Source of the DNA: Flavobacterium anseongense | GTDB lineage: Bacteria > Bacteroidota > Bacteroidia > Flavobacteriales > Flavobacteriaceae | Assembly: GCF_021608185.1 (NCBI RefSeq) | Contig: NZ_JAKIHN010000001.1 | Coordinates: 124,001-188,000, forward strand | DNA length: 64,000 nt | Direction of reading: 5' to 3' | In this document: one piece after another, positions 1-8,471 of the stretch | Layout of the letters: each line of letters starts with the position of its first letter | Numbering within the stretch: position 1 is the first letter of the stretch | Made by a program: the position numbers and the translations under genes | Notes under the pieces: model-generated | Seen by the model: the letters and a program-made list of their open reading frames with translations, nothing else | Told to the model about the DNA's origin: nothing | Database searches by the model: none

Positions 1-1469
1 TGGTAAAAAATGCCAAAAAAGAAGCTGCATCAATTTTAAAAGATGCCAATCTTGAAGGCGAAAACATCAAGAAAGACAAGTTGCTTCAGGCAAAAGAAAA
101 GTTTTTAGAATTAAAAGCTGAACATGAGCAGGAGATTTTAAACAAAGACAAAAGAATTGCTGAAGTAGAAAAAAGAACACGTGATAAAGAATCACAAGTT
201 TCAAGTGAATTGGCAAAAGCTAAAAAAGTAAACGACGACTTCGAAGCAAAAACAGCAGAATACAACTCGAAAATTGAGTTGTTAGAAAAGAAGCAGCAAG
301 AGCTTGAAAAACTTCATAAGAGTCAGGTGCAACAGCTTGAGGTTATCTCCGGGCTTTCGGCTGAAGATGCTAAAGAGCAATTGGTGGAAAGCTTAAAAGC
401 GGAAGCCAAAACTAAAGCTATGTCGCATATTCAGGATACTATTGAAGAAGCAAAATTAACGGCGCAACAAGAAGCTAAGAAAGTCATCATCAACACCATT
501 CAACGTGTTGGAACGGAAGAAGCAGTTGAGAATTGTGTTTCTGTTTTTAATATTGAATCGGATGACGTTAAAGGAAGAATCATTGGTCGTGAAGGAAGAA
601 ACATTCGTGCACTGGAAGCGGCAACCGGAGTTGAAATTATTGTTGATGATACACCGGAAGCTATTATCCTTTCCTGCTTTGATCCTGTGAGAAGAGAAAT
701 CGCCCGTTTGTCATTACACAAATTAGTAACTGACGGTAGAATTCACCCAGCTAGAATTGAAGAAGTTGTTGCCAAAACAACTAAACAAATCGAAGAAGAA
801 ATTGCCGAAGTTGGAAAACGTACGGTAATCGATTTAGGAATTCACGGTTTGCATCCTGAGTTGATTAAAGTGGTTGGTAGAATGAAATACCGTTCTTCAT
901 ACGGACAAAACTTATTGCAACACTCGCGCGAAGTTTCTAAGCTTTGCGGAATCATGGCAGCTGAATTAGGCTTGAATGTTAAATTGGCAAAACGTGCCGG
1001 TTTACTTCACGATATAGGAAAAGTGCCTGATGCGGAAAGCGATTTGCCACACGCATTATTAGGAATGCAATGGGCTGAAAAATATGGTGAAAAAGAAGAA
1101 GTATGTAACGCCATTGGAGCCCACCACGATGAGATAGAAATGAAATATTTAATTTCTCCGATTATACAGGTTTGTGATGCTATATCAGGTGCAAGACCAG
1201 GCGCAAGACGTCAGGTTTTGGATTCGTACATCCAAAGATTAAAAGACTTAGAAAACATCGCATTTGGCTTTAATGGTGTTAAAAATGCTTATGCTATACA
1301 AGCCGGACGTGAGCTTCGTGTAATCGTTGAAAGCGAAAAAGTAAGCGATGAAAATGCAGCAAGTCTTTCGTTTGAGATTTCACAAAAAATTCAAACTGAA
1401 ATGACTTATCCTGGTCAGGTTAAAATTACCGTAATCCGTGAAACCAGAGCAGTAAATATTGCGAAATAG
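1..1469 (+). CDS. rny: Ribonuclease Y (5'-partial)
   Basis: Endoribonuclease that starts mRNA decay at the inner face of the membrane. The reading frame is open from base 3 to the stop at 1467-1469, so the true start and the N-terminal membrane anchor lie left of the window; the TTG at 81 is an internal codon. Visible in order: a long charged coiled coil (about the first 150 residues), a KH domain with the [15 protein letters not shown] motif, and an HD domain with LLHDIGK followed by AIGAHHDE, which carries the metal-binding His and Asp residues. The C-terminus is intact and is followed by a strong terminator. The family is usually about 520 residues, so roughly 30 are missing. The identification is very secure. 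Confidence 0.96.
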   Translation, partial: VKNAKKEAASILKDANLEGENIKKDKLLQAKEKFLELKAEHEQEILNKDKRIAEVEKRTRDKESQVSSELAKAKKVNDDFEAKTAEYNSKIELLEKKQQELEKLHKSQVQQLEVISGLSAEDAKEQLVESLKAEAKTKAMSHIQDTIEEAKLTAQQEAKKVIINTIQRVGTEEAVENCVSVFNIESDDVKGRIIGREGRNIRALEAATGVEIIVDDTPEAIILSCFDPVRREIARLSLHKLVTDGRIHPARIEEVVAKTTKQIEEEIAEVGKRTVIDLGIHGLHPELIKVVGRMKYRSSYGQNLLQHSREVSKLCGIMAAELGLNVKLAKRAGLLHDIGKVPDAESDLPHALLGMQWAEKYGEKEEVCNAIGAHHDEIEMKYLISPIIQVCDAISGARPGARRQVLDSYIQRLKDLENIAFGFNGVKNAYAIQAGRELRVIVESEKVSDENAASLSFEISQKIQTEMTYPGQVKITVIRETRAVNIAK

Positions 1470-1483
1470 TAATCTATTATAAT

Positions 1484-1513
1484 AAAAAAAGCGACCATTT
1501 GGTCGCTTTTTTT
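1484..1513. terminator. Bidirectional terminator between rny and the response regulator
   Basis: Perfect 7-bp stem GCGACCA (1491-1497) and TGGTCGC (1500-1506), with a run of A before it and a run of T after it. It can therefore end both rny (plus) and the convergent response regulator gene (minus). Confidence 0.85.
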
Positions 1514-1907
1514 ATAGATTAAAGATTGATTTTATATTATCAACAGTCATAGGTTTCAGATAATAATCATGTATTAAATCTTTAAAATCACTGGCTCTGC
1601 TTCTATCTTCACTATTATCCGAAGAACTGATGACATAAATAATAATTTCTTTTTCCAAAAGATTTCTAATCGATTTAAATTCTTCTAAAAACTGCCAACC
1701 GTCTAAAACCGGCATGTTAATATCTAAAAGAATTAAATCGGGGGGATTTTCTCCGGCTTTTAATTTACTTTTAATTCCTTCAATGGCTTCTAAACCATTT
1801 TCAAAAAAGGCGGGATTTATATCTACATTACTGATTAGTAATAACTTCCTGATAAGGAAGTGGAATATCTTATCATCATCAACAACAAACACGTTGCTAA
1901 ACTTCAT
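1512..1907 (-). CDS. Single-domain response regulator (CheY-like receiver)
   Basis: 131 residues consisting of a receiver domain only, with no output domain, so it probably works by binding a partner or passing a phosphoryl group. The acidic pocket is D10-D12 (VVDDDK), the phosphoacceptor is D62 in LILLDINMP, the Ser switch is at 94-96 and the conserved Lys is K118 followed by P119. All are present, so the domain should be phosphorylatable. There is no histidine kinase beside it, so its cognate sensor is unknown. A good promoter lies 45 nt upstream and overlaps the 3' end of the neighbouring recombinase gene. This stand-alone type is common in Bacteroidota, often linked to hybrid kinases. Confidence 0.88.
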   Translation of the reverse strand: MKFSNVFVVDDDKIFHFLIRKLLLISNVDINPAFFENGLEAIEGIKSKLKAGENPPDLILLDINMPVLDGWQFLEEFKSIRNLLEKEIIIYVISSSDNSEDRSRASDFKDLIHDYYLKPMTVDNIKSIFNL

Positions 1908-1951
1908 TTTAAAACAGATTTGGGGTTAATCTTATATTTTTTTGGCAGAAA

Positions 1952-1980
1952 CAAAAATAGAAATTAATACCAAAAATCAA
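1952..1980 (-). promoter_or_regulatory. Promoter of the response regulator
   Basis: On the minus strand: TTG (1978-1980), 18-nt spacer, TATTTTTG (1952-1959), matching the Bacteroidota TTG/TAnnTTTG consensus. The -33 part lies at the very end of the Xer recombinase gene. Confidence 0.5.
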
Positions 1981-2876
1981 ATTTTTCTGGGATGAAATTT
2001 ATTGATGATTTGTGTTAAATGTTTTCTGTCCAAATGAACATAAATTTCGGTTGTGGTAATAGATTCGTGACCAAGCATCATCTGTATTGAACGTAAATCT
2101 GCTCCATTTTCGAGCAAGTGCGTTGCGAATGAATGTCTTAAAGTATGCGGACTGATTGATTTTTGCAGATTGATTTTGACTGCTAATTCTTTAATAATTG
2201 TAAAAATCATTGCTCGTGTAAGTTGTTTACCTCTTCTGTTTAAAAACAAGGTATCTTCATGTCCTTTTGCTATTGACAAGTGATTTCTTATATTGTTTCT
2301 ATAGATTTCAATATACTTTTGAGTCGCCTTTGCTATGGGAACAAAACGCTGTTTATTTCCTTTTCCGGTGATTTTGATAAAGCCTTCATCAAAAAACAAA
2401 TCCGAAATCTTTACCGAAATAATTTCAGAAACCCTAAGTCCACAACCGTATAAGGTTTCCAGAATGGCTCTATTTCGTTCACCTTCCGGTTTGGATAAAT
2501 CGATGGCTGCGATGAGATTGTCAATATCTTCTAACGATAAAGTGTCTGGAAGTTTTCGTCCAATTTTTGGTGCTTCTATCAACTCCATTGGATTGTCTGT
2601 CCGATAATCTTCAAAAATAAGATAGGAAAAAAAACTTTTTAAGCCCGAAATGATTCTGGCTTGTGAACGGGCGTTGACTTCTTTAGAAACCGCATATATA
2701 AATTGTTGTATGGTCTCTTCGTTTATTTTTTCGGGAGAAACTGTTATCTCATTTTCGAGTAAAAACTTAGTCAATCGTTCCAAATCGAAACTATAATTTG
2801 CAACGGTGTTTTTTGACAAACCCCGTTCAATTTTAAGATAGGATTGAAAACTTTTGATATAACTGTTCCAGTTCAT
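1977..2876 (-). CDS. xerD: Tyrosine recombinase of the XerC/XerD family
   Basis: Site-specific recombinase that resolves chromosome dimers at dif during division. 299 residues, the normal Xer length. The N-terminal SAM-like core-binding domain spans about 1-105 (IERGLSKNTVANYSFDL), followed by the catalytic domain. All catalytic residues can be placed: R148 (GCGLRVSE), K173 in the beta-hairpin (TGKGNKQRFVP), H244 and R247 (PHTLRHSFATH), H270 (LGHESI) and nucleophile Y279 (TEIYVH). There is no integrase-type extra domain and no adjacent mobile-element genes, which favours a housekeeping Xer over a phage or transposon integrase. Whether it is the XerC or the XerD paralogue cannot be settled from one copy. 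Confidence 0.9.
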   Translation of the reverse strand: MNWNSYIKSFQSYLKIERGLSKNTVANYSFDLERLTKFLLENEITVSPEKINEETIQQFIYAVSKEVNARSQARIISGLKSFFSYLIFEDYRTDNPMELIEAPKIGRKLPDTLSLEDIDNLIAAIDLSKPEGERNRAILETLYGCGLRVSEIISVKISDLFFDEGFIKITGKGNKQRFVPIAKATQKYIEIYRNNIRNHLSIAKGHEDTLFLNRRGKQLTRAMIFTIIKELAVKINLQKSISPHTLRHSFATHLLENGADLRSIQMMLGHESITTTEIYVHLDRKHLTQIINKFHPRKI

Positions 2877-2904
2877 GAGGCAAAGTAACGAAATGTATGG
2901 CTAT

Positions 2905-2936
2905 AAAAAAACCGCGCCTTTGGCGCGGTTTAAATC
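2905..2936 (-). terminator. Terminator of the outer-membrane barrel gene
   Basis: Perfect GC-rich stem ACCGCGCC (2911-2918) and GGCGCGGT (2922-2929) with a 3-nt loop. On the minus strand it is followed by a run of T (plus-strand A run at 2905-2910). Confidence 0.85.
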
Positions 2937-2953
2937 TGTATGCTCTAAACTAA

Positions 2954-3550
2954 TTACAGTTTGTAGATCAAACCGAAAGAGATAGAAGATAAATCAAGAC
3001 CTAAATTAAATCCTGTAGTTTTATCAGCTCCATTTCCACCGTTATCATTTGAAGAATAACCGAAACCACCCCAAGATGAAGTAATTGCGAAGTCATTAGA
3101 CACGAAATAGTGTAATCCTAATGGAATGTTAAGTCCAATTTCTTTGAAAGTAGCATCACCAGCTCCATTGTCATACTTAGTTGACATGTAAGATAAGTTA
3201 GCACCTACAGAAAGAGAAAATTGACTTGCCGGAGTCCAGAAATATTTAGCACCTGCTGCAATTCCGAAACCTGAAGTTTTCAATTCATTACCTGCACCAT
3301 CGTCTTCTTTACCAGACATGAAAGACAATTGTCCTTCAATTGCGATGTTGTCATCAATGAAATAACCAATACCTGGAGCTAATGTAAAACCATCAGTTTT
3401 AGCATCACCTTCTTTTACGCTAGAAAATCCAGCAGTACCAGTTAAATACAAATCTCCATTAGAGAAACCAGCTCCTCCTTCTTTTTTGTCTTGTGCATTA
3501 GCAAACGTCAACGCGAATACTGCAGCTACTGTTAAAATAATTTTTTTCAT
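2954..3550 (-). CDS. Small outer-membrane beta-barrel protein
   Basis: 198 residues with a clear Sec signal peptide (about residues 1-19, ending FANAQ). The remainder alternates polar and hydrophobic residues in the manner of an 8-strand outer-membrane barrel: GDLYLTGTAGFSSV, APGIGYFIDDNIAIEGQLSF, GAKYFWTPASQFSLSVGANLSYM, and it ends in an aromatic-rich strand SFGLIYKL. This resembles the OmpW or outer-membrane protein beta-barrel (PF13505-like) families of Flavobacteriia; a specific substrate cannot be inferred. It is monocistronic, with a very good promoter and a strong terminator, which suggests high expression. Confidence 0.82.
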   Translation of the reverse strand: MKKIILTVAAVFALTFANAQDKKEGGAGFSNGDLYLTGTAGFSSVKEGDAKTDGFTLAPGIGYFIDDNIAIEGQLSFMSGKEDDGAGNELKTSGFGIAAGAKYFWTPASQFSLSVGANLSYMSTKYDNGAGDATFKEIGLNIPLGLHYFVSNDFAITSSWGGFGYSSNDNGGNGADKTTGFNLGLDLSSISFGLIYKL

Positions 3551-3578
3551 GTTTGTTTAATTTTAAAATTAATATGAA

Positions 3579-3607
3579 CAAATTTATAAGTAATCCTTTT
3601 CTATCAA
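3579..3607 (-). promoter_or_regulatory. Promoter of the outer-membrane barrel gene
   Basis: Minus strand TTG (3605-3607), 18-nt spacer, TAAATTTG (3579-3586): an exact -7 consensus for the Bacteroidota sigma factor. It gives a leader of about 20-25 nt before the ATG at 3550. Confidence 0.6.
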
Positions 3608-3840
3608 CGTAATCCAATATTACAGTTATTAACAATTTTATTAACAAAAAATAAATTTAATTATTTACTTTCCAGCGTTTTAAGCCTATTTTAGGCTGTT
3701 AACAAGAATTTTGTGTTTTTTAGATTTTCGATAAATCTATAAACAAAGAGCATTTTTCCTATTAATAATTGCTTTTTTAACACAAAACAAAATGCTTATT
3801 TAAACTGATTATTCCTATTTTTACAGAAACATACATCAAT

Positions 3841-4254
3841 ATGAAAATAATCATAATTAACGGTCCAAATCTAAACTTGTTAGGAAAGCGTGAGCCTGAA
3901 GTTTATGGCAACATGACATTCGATACTTTTTTTGATGAGTTGAAAAAGAAATATCCGAGCATTACCCTTTCGTATTTTCAAAGTAATATAGAAGGTGAAC
4001 TGATTGACAAAATCCAGGAAGTTGGGTTTTCTTATGACGGTATCATTCTTAATGCTGCAGCATATACGCATACCTCTGTTGGTATTGGCGATGCTGTAAA
4101 GGCTATTGCAACTCCGGTAATAGAAGTTCATATCTCCAATACTTTTTCGAGAGAAACTTTTCGTCATCAGTCTTTTATTTCTCCTAATGCCAAAGGAATC
4201 ATTATTGGTTTCGGTTTGAAGAGTTATGAATTGGCTTTGCAGTCGTTTCTATAA
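3841..4254 (+). CDS. aroQ: 3-dehydroquinate dehydratase, type II
   Basis: Third step of the shikimate pathway (3-dehydroquinate to 3-dehydroshikimate), cytosolic dodecamer. 137 residues, slightly short but complete. Family signature IIINGPNLNLLGKREPEVYG; catalytic Tyr Y22, N71 and H97 (IEVHISN), and the RETFRHQSFIS region with R104 are all present. Starts at the ATG at 3841 behind an AT-rich 290-bp intergenic region. The next gene begins 16 nt after its stop, so the two may be cotranscribed although they are functionally unrelated. Confidence 0.95.
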   Translation: MKIIIINGPNLNLLGKREPEVYGNMTFDTFFDELKKKYPSITLSYFQSNIEGELIDKIQEVGFSYDGIILNAAAYTHTSVGIGDAVKAIATPVIEVHISNTFSRETFRHQSFISPNAKGIIIGFGLKSYELALQSFL

Positions 4255-4270
4255 TACTATTTACCTATAT

Positions 4271-6748
4271 ATGCTACTTAAAAAATCCCTATCGCTTTTA
4301 TGCCTTTTGTTAACTTTAAATGTTGCTGCTCAAATAAAAGGAACCGTTACCGACGACAAAGGAAATCCGTTACCATTTGTAAACATCTTTGAAGAGAATA
4401 CCTATAACGGAACCACTACAAACGACAAAGGAAAATTCACCTTAAATGTAAAAGGCGAAAACCCAACGATTATCTTTCAGTACTTGGGCTATAAAACCGT
4501 AAAAAAATCAATTACAAAGAATGAGTTTACTGAAAATTTGAGTATCACTCTGACTGAAGAGAACATTACGTTAAAAGAAGTTGTCATCAATCCGAAAGAC
4601 AATCCCGCGAATGAGATTATTCGAAATGCGATTAAACATAAAAAAGAAAACTCGGAAAAAACAGCCCGATTCAAATCTGATTTTTATTCACGCGGCATTA
4701 TCCGATTAAAAGATCTTCCAAAAACCATCATGGGACAAAAACTTGATATGTTTGACGAAATATTAGATTCTACCCGTAGCGGAATTATTTATCTGTCGGA
4801 AACCGTTTCCAAAATAACATTCCAAAAACCCGATAAAATGAAAGAAGTCATCGTGGCTTCTAAAGTAAGCGGCAAAGACAACGGGTTTAGTTTTAACAAT
4901 GCGGCTTCGGTGAATTTTGATTTTTATGAAAACTATCTTCCGTTTGAAATTAATGTCGTTTCTCCAATTGCCGATAATGCTTTCAACTATTATAAATACA
5001 AATTTGAAGGTTCGTTTTTTACCGAAAACCGTCAGCAGATTAATAAGATAAAAGTAATTCCACGGCGCGAAACCGAACCGGTTATGGAAGGCTACATTTA
5101 TATAGTCGACGATTCCTACTCTATTTATGCTACTGATTTATCCATAAAAGGAAATCAAATGCAGTCTCCGGCGATAGACAAACTAACTTTGAAACAGAGC
5201 TACAGTTATAATGCTAACAATAAAATTTGGGTAAAAAACACACAGACACTTGACTTCGTTGCCGGAATGCTCAGCATCAAAGTCAACGGACGATTTACTT
5301 ATGTGTATTCTAATTTTGAATTTGAAAAACAATTTGACAAAAAAACTTTTACTAACGAAATACTGTCATTTCAGGAAAATGCCAATAAAAAAGAAGATTC
5401 GTTTTGGAACACTATTCGACCTGTCCCATTAACCGAAGAAGAATCGACCGACTATGTGAAGAAAGACATTTTACAAACCAAAAAGAAATCAAAAGTCTAT
5501 TTAGATTCGATTGATGCCAAACACAATAAATTCAAAATAACCGATATCCTTAATGGCTACAGCTATAACAACTCGTTTAAAAAATGGTCGTTTAATTATG
5601 ACTCGCCATTTACATCGATTGCTTTCAACACAGTTCAGGGTTGGAATGCCAACATCGGATTATCGTATGTTAAGCGAAATGAGGAAAAGCGGACTTACAC
5701 TAGAATCAGCTCCAAATTTGACTACGGTTTTTCGGAAGAAAAGATAAGAGCAACTGCCAATTTCACTCATAAATTCAACAATACCAACAACAGTCTTTTG
5801 TATTTCAATGGTGGAAGTTCTGTTAATCAATTTAATGCGAGCAATCCGATTTCAAATATTGTAAATACGGTCAGCACTTTGTTTTTCAAAAATAATTTTA
5901 TGAAACTCTATGAAAAGAATTTTGTTTCAGGATTTTTTGGAAGAGAAGTTGTCAATGGGTTTTATATGAATGTTGGCGCCGAATATGCCGAAAGAAAACC
6001 GTTATACAACACTACCGATTATACGGTTATAAAAAATGATGATTTATACACATCCAATAATCCGCTTTCGCCAAATGATGAAACTTCAGCAGCCATAAGC
6101 AAACACAATTTGGTTAAGACTAATGTGCTGATGCGATTTCGTTTCGGACAAAAATACATAACGCGACCTGACGGAAAATACAATATCCCAAATGACGATT
6201 ATCCGGCCTTGTCTTTAGGTTATGAAAAAACATTTGCTGCTACCGATAAAAATTATGAATATGATTTTATTGCTGCTCGAGTAAATTATGATGTGACTTT
6301 GGGCAATAAAGGAACTTTACAAATGGCTTTCAAAACCGGAAAATTCTTTAATGCTGACAATATTTCCTTTGTTGATTTTAAACATTTCAACGGAAACCAA
6401 ACTCATATCGGGCAATCTGAAAGTTATACTAATGTGTTTAATTTATTGCCCTATTACACTGCAAGCACCAATGACAGTTATAGTGAAACGCATATTGAGC
6501 ACAATGATAAAGGGTATTTTATGAATAAAATTCCGTTGCTAAAACACCTTCAATCACAATTGGTTTTAGGCTTTCATAATTTGGCTGTTCCCGACAGAAA
6601 ACCATATCAGGAGTTTTCGGTTGGATTAGACAATCTTGGATTTGGAAAATACCGTTTATTCCGTGTAGATTATATTCGTTCGTATCAAAACGGATATCAA
6701 GGCGATGGCGTTATCTTTGGATTGAAATTTTTAAATGTGCTTGAATAA
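4271..6748 (+). CDS. DUF5686 / carboxypeptidase-regulatory-like outer-membrane protein
   Basis: 825 residues from the ATG at 4271. An in-frame ATG at 4226 lies inside aroQ and precedes the signal peptide, so it is rejected. Signal peptide MLLKKSLSLLCLLLTLNVAAQ, then a CarboxypepD_reg-like beta-sandwich (about 22-105: IKGTVTDDKGNPLPFVNIFEENTYNGTTTNDKGKF), then a long DUF5686 region ending in barrel-like strands (GLDNLGFGKYRLFRVDYIRSY) and a C-terminal FGLKFLNVLE. The family is widespread in Bacteroidota outer membranes, resembles TonB-dependent receptors but lacks a plug domain, and its function is unknown. Confidence 0.85.
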   Translation: MLLKKSLSLLCLLLTLNVAAQIKGTVTDDKGNPLPFVNIFEENTYNGTTTNDKGKFTLNVKGENPTIIFQYLGYKTVKKSITKNEFTENLSITLTEENITLKEVVINPKDNPANEIIRNAIKHKKENSEKTARFKSDFYSRGIIRLKDLPKTIMGQKLDMFDEILDSTRSGIIYLSETVSKITFQKPDKMKEVIVASKVSGKDNGFSFNNAASVNFDFYENYLPFEINVVSPIADNAFNYYKYKFEGSFFTENRQQINKIKVIPRRETEPVMEGYIYIVDDSYSIYATDLSIKGNQMQSPAIDKLTLKQSYSYNANNKIWVKNTQTLDFVAGMLSIKVNGRFTYVYSNFEFEKQFDKKTFTNEILSFQENANKKEDSFWNTIRPVPLTEEESTDYVKKDILQTKKKSKVYLDSIDAKHNKFKITDILNGYSYNNSFKKWSFNYDSPFTSIAFNTVQGWNANIGLSYVKRNEEKRTYTRISSKFDYGFSEEKIRATANFTHKFNNTNNSLLYFNGGSSVNQFNASNPISNIVNTVSTLFFKNNFMKLYEKNFVSGFFGREVVNGFYMNVGAEYAERKPLYNTTDYTVIKNDDLYTSNNPLSPNDETSAAISKHNLVKTNVLMRFRFGQKYITRPDGKYNIPNDDYPALSLGYEKTFAATDKNYEYDFIAARVNYDVTLGNKGTLQMAFKTGKFFNADNISFVDFKHFNGNQTHIGQSESYTNVFNLLPYYTASTNDSYSETHIEHNDKGYFMNKIPLLKHLQSQLVLGFHNLAVPDRKPYQEFSVGLDNLGFGKYRLFRVDYIRSYQNGYQGDGVIFGLKFLNVLE

Positions 6749-6762
6749 ATAATTAATAAAAA

Positions 6763-7485
6763 ATGTTTACACATCAGGGTAAATCGAGAACATTGACGCA
6801 CAATTTGCGTATTGCATCTTTGCTTTCGTTTGTTGCAGGAATTGTCAATGTTGCCGGATTCCTTGCAGTTACAAAACTGACTACAAATGTAACCGGACAT
6901 TTTGCCTTTTTTGTTGACGAAGTTTTCAAGTTGAATTTTTGGAATGGATTTATTTATTTTTTATATATCTTTTTCTTTTTTCTGGGTTCTTTTGTTTCGA
7001 GCTTTCTGGTAGAACTTATTTCACAAAAAACAGAAAGGAACATCTATATTTTTCCAACATCAATTGAAATTTTGATATTGATTTTACTTGGATTCTTTGG
7101 TGGAAAATTAATAAACTCCAATCCCAACTTCATTGCATGCAGTTTGCTGTTTGCAATGGGTTTACAGAATTCATTGGTAACTAAAATATCAAACGCCACC
7201 GTAAGAACTACACATTTGACAGGACTTTTTACCGATTTGGGAATAGAATTATCGCAATTGTTTTTCTATAAAAAACCCGAAATGAAGCAAAAGTTGTATT
7301 CTTCAATTAAATTGAGATTAACAATTATAAGCTTCTTTTTTATCGGTGGAATTATCGGTGGAATATTTTATGGAAAAATTCAGTTAATGGTACTTTTTAT
7401 CGCAGGTGTCGCATTAGTAATTGGTTTAATTTATGACAATATAAAACTAAAAATACGATTACTGAATCGAAAATACAATCATTAA
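6763..7485 (+). CDS. YoaK family (DUF1275) membrane protein
   Basis: 240 residues with about six hydrophobic segments. The N-terminal segment SFVAGIVNVAGFLAVTKLTTNVTGHFAFF is characteristic of the YoaK/DUF1275 family, as is the later GLQNSLVTKISNATVRTTHLTGLFTDLGIEL. These proteins are integral inner-membrane proteins of unknown transport function. It starts 14 nt after the DUF5686 stop, so it is likely in the same transcript. Confidence 0.85.
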   Translation: MFTHQGKSRTLTHNLRIASLLSFVAGIVNVAGFLAVTKLTTNVTGHFAFFVDEVFKLNFWNGFIYFLYIFFFFLGSFVSSFLVELISQKTERNIYIFPTSIEILILILLGFFGGKLINSNPNFIACSLLFAMGLQNSLVTKISNATVRTTHLTGLFTDLGIELSQLFFYKKPEMKQKLYSSIKLRLTIISFFFIGGIIGGIFYGKIQLMVLFIAGVALVIGLIYDNIKLKIRLLNRKYNH

Positions 7486-7494
7486 ACGAAAATC

Positions 7495-7614
7495 ATGAAG
7501 AAAATAATACTGATAATAGCTGCCTTACTATTTGCATTGTCAATTTTTATTTCGCTTATGCCTATTGATACTTCAGAAGAAAAGAGCATTGATTATTTAA
7601 AAAACACATCATAA
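7495..7614 (+). CDS. Small membrane peptide, 39 aa
   Basis: ATG at 7495, nine bases after the YoaK-family stop, TAA at 7612-7614. It encodes two Lys, then a hydrophobic stretch (IILIIAALLFALSIFISLM) and a short acidic, polar tail (PIDTSEEKSIDYLKNTS). The layout is that of a single-span membrane or secreted peptide. Its 3' end overlaps the convergent TSUP gene by 22 bp. The tight spacing favours a real gene in the preceding operon; its size leaves room for doubt. No function assigned. Confidence 0.5.
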   Translation: MKKIILIIAALLFALSIFISLMPIDTSEEKSIDYLKNTS

Positions 7615-8360
7615 CCAAAACGAATCAGTGTTCCGATTACGACTATCAAAAAGAAAATCCGAATAAATCCGTTTCCTTTTTTGATGGCAAGTTTGGCACC
7701 AATCCAACCACCAATAGCATTGCAAATCGCCATCGGAAGTGCGAAAGCCCAAATGATTTTCCCTTTTAAAACAAACAGGCAAATCGAACCAAAGTTGGTT
7801 GCCAGATTAATCATTTTGGCATTTGCCGAAGCATTTAGAAAATCAAAACCCAAAACGCTTACAAAACCTAATACAAGAAAGCTTCCGGTTCCCGGACCAA
7901 TAAAGCCGTCATAAAATCCAAGGACGATACTCATGCAAACAGCTAATAGGAGTTGTCGCTTAACCGTATGCTCTTTCACCTGATGAATTCCGAAGTCTTT
8001 TTTGGTAAATGTATAAATAGCTATCAAAGTCAAAACCACCAAAAGTAGTGGTTTCATAAAATCGTTATGTACTTTAGTCAGCAAATGAGAACCTAAAAAA
8101 GCAGAAGCAAAAGCCACAATTGCCATTATGGAAAGCAACTTCCAATTCATATCCACTTTTTTCAAATACTGATTAGCCGCAAAACTAGTTCCACTAAAAG
8201 CCGGAATTTTTAACGAGCCTATTATAGAGGATACAGCAAGGTTTGGCATTAAAATCAAAGCTACCGGAGTTTGGATCAATCCGCCGCCGCCAACTATAGC
8301 GTCAACGAATCCGGCAAAGAAAGATGCAATACAAAGAAGTATTATGATATATGTTTCCAT
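7593..8360 (-). CDS. TSUP family permease (TauE/SafE type)
   Basis: 255 residues, eight or so hydrophobic segments in two related halves. Each half starts with the family motif: FFAGFVDAIVGGGGLIQTP near the N-terminus and GFYDGFIGPGTGSFLVLGFV in the middle. The family exports or imports sulfite, sulfoacetate and other organosulfur anions across the inner membrane, but the substrate cannot be read from sequence. There are no sulfur-metabolism genes next to it. It ends convergently over the 39-aa peptide gene. Confidence 0.88.
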   Translation of the reverse strand: METYIIILLCIASFFAGFVDAIVGGGGLIQTPVALILMPNLAVSSIIGSLKIPAFSGTSFAANQYLKKVDMNWKLLSIMAIVAFASAFLGSHLLTKVHNDFMKPLLLVVLTLIAIYTFTKKDFGIHQVKEHTVKRQLLLAVCMSIVLGFYDGFIGPGTGSFLVLGFVSVLGFDFLNASANAKMINLATNFGSICLFVLKGKIIWAFALPMAICNAIGGWIGAKLAIKKGNGFIRIFFLIVVIGTLIRFGYDVFFK

Positions 8361-8405
8361 AGCTTTTTAAATTCCAAATAAAAAATCCAAATAAATCCAA
8401 AAAAG

Positions 8406-8449
8406 AAATTCCAAATTCCAATTGCGATAAATTTTGGAATTTGGAATTT
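8406..8449. repeat. Perfect 16-bp inverted repeat, possible murA terminator
   Basis: AAATTCCAAATTCCAA (8406-8421) and its exact complement TTGGAATTTGGAATTT (8434-8449) around a 12-nt loop. The flanks (8370-8404 and 8451-8470) extend the theme with ATCCAAATAAATCC and TTGGGATTTATT. It lies just downstream of murA; the A-rich left flank would give T residues after the hairpin on the minus strand. Related copies occur at 33030-33098 and 30829-30863. Confidence 0.8.
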
Positions 8450-8471
8450 TATCTATTGGGATTTATTTTAT

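Noticed and set aside
1977..2876. Xer recombinase as a sign of a mobile element
   Set aside because: Standard 299-residue Xer with no excisionase, attachment repeats or cargo; neighbours are housekeeping genes.
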